DNA of 64,000 nt from positions 620,001 through 684,000 of the forward strand of contig NZ_CAJQTX010000005.1 of the NCBI RefSeq assembly GCF_907163085.1, in the 5' to 3' direction. Position 1 is the first letter of the stretch. Each line of letters starts with the position of its first letter. Positions 63,908-64,000 of this stretch are shown here, piece by piece. This DNA is from Candidatus Accumulibacter sp. ACC003 (lineage in GTDB: Bacteria; Pseudomonadota; Gammaproteobacteria; Burkholderiales; Rhodocyclaceae). A model generated the notes under the pieces. The model did not search any database, was not told the origin of the DNA, and saw nothing but the letters and a program-made list of their open reading frames with translations. Both the position numbers and the translations under genes were made by a program.

Positions 63908-64000
63908 CTACTGCGGACGCGGCGACTTGTCGATGCCGCCAATTCGGCTGCCAGGCTGGATTCCCTTGCTGGCGAACCAGTCGAGATTCATTTCCAGGGC
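63908..64000 (-). CDS. C-terminal end of an unidentified protein (partial)
   Basis: The minus strand is open from the window edge to TAG at 63908-63910, encoding ALEMNLDWFASKGIQPGSRIGG and a short charged end. Codon use fits coding sequence. The gene lies just upstream of ubiC on the same strand. Too little is present to name it. Confidence 0.55.
   Translation of the reverse strand, partial: ALEMNLDWFASKGIQPGSRIGGIDKSPRPQ

Overview
The window is a GC-rich, gene-dense stretch of a betaproteobacterial chromosome. Several traits suggest a Rhodocyclales or Candidatus Accumulibacter-like polyphosphate/PHA-storing bacterium: a membrane pyrophosphatase, a PhaC-like protein, PsiF, exosortase-type (PEP-CTERM) accessory genes, leucine catabolism, and the recA-recX / rpoN-hpf-ptsN-hprK order. 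The taxon is an inference from gene content; no rRNA or tRNA gene is visible.

Layout. 0-6 kb: a truncated gene remnant, a dispersed intergenic repeat, two small c-type cytochromes, a predicted cytosolic trypsin-like protease, dsbC, a ubiquinone-type hydroxylase and psiF. 5.7-11.3 kb: one minus-strand run recA-recX-lptB-rpoN-hpf-ptsN-hprK with a LexA box in front of recA. 12.5-16.7 kb: the ribBA-ribH-nusB-thiL-pgpA-pncC operon. 17.1-18.6 kb: a membrane-anchored response regulator whose linker is about twenty 13-residue coiled-coil repeats. 19.2-32.5 kb: a long minus-strand leucine/isovalerate catabolic operon (liuA, B, C, D, E) with interspersed genes for an acyl-CoA dehydrogenase, a thioesterase, a peroxiredoxin, a DMT transporter, a GNAT-carbonic anhydrase fusion and two DUF1289 proteins; its MerR regulator liuR in front is a pseudogene. 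33-37.6 kb: a metallo-hydrolase, a PHA synthase homologue that has lost its catalytic cysteine, a phosphodiesterase and an HNH protein. 37.5-39 kb: an A/C-rich, indel-riddled stretch holding the wreck of an HDOD gene. 39-43.2 kb: a heptose adenylyltransferase, the ACP and two hydrolases of an exosortase A system, then a broken junction into a 5'-truncated lipocalin-like gene. 43.4-48.4 kb: murJ, a PEBP protein and a proton pyrophosphatase fused to an OmpA domain. 48.7-52.7 kb: an envelope operon, exbB-exbD-lpxK-trm112-kdsB, followed by adk. 53-56.6 kb: xseA, sodB and an FAD amino-acid oxidase.

56.7-60.4 kb carries two insertion sequences. The first is complete, with inverted repeats and a perfect 10-bp target duplication; it encodes a DUF4338 (DruA-like) domain joined to an ISAs1-type transposase across an A-rich slippery site. 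The rest holds a pRiA4b ORF-3-like protein, rhlE, ubiC and the end of one more gene.

The most unusual items are the DUF4338-transposase element, the pyrophosphatase-OmpA fusion, the Cys-to-Gly PHA synthase paralogue, the repeat-built membrane response regulator, the GNAT-carbonic anhydrase fusion, and a family of intergenic repeats with at least four clear copies in 64 kb.
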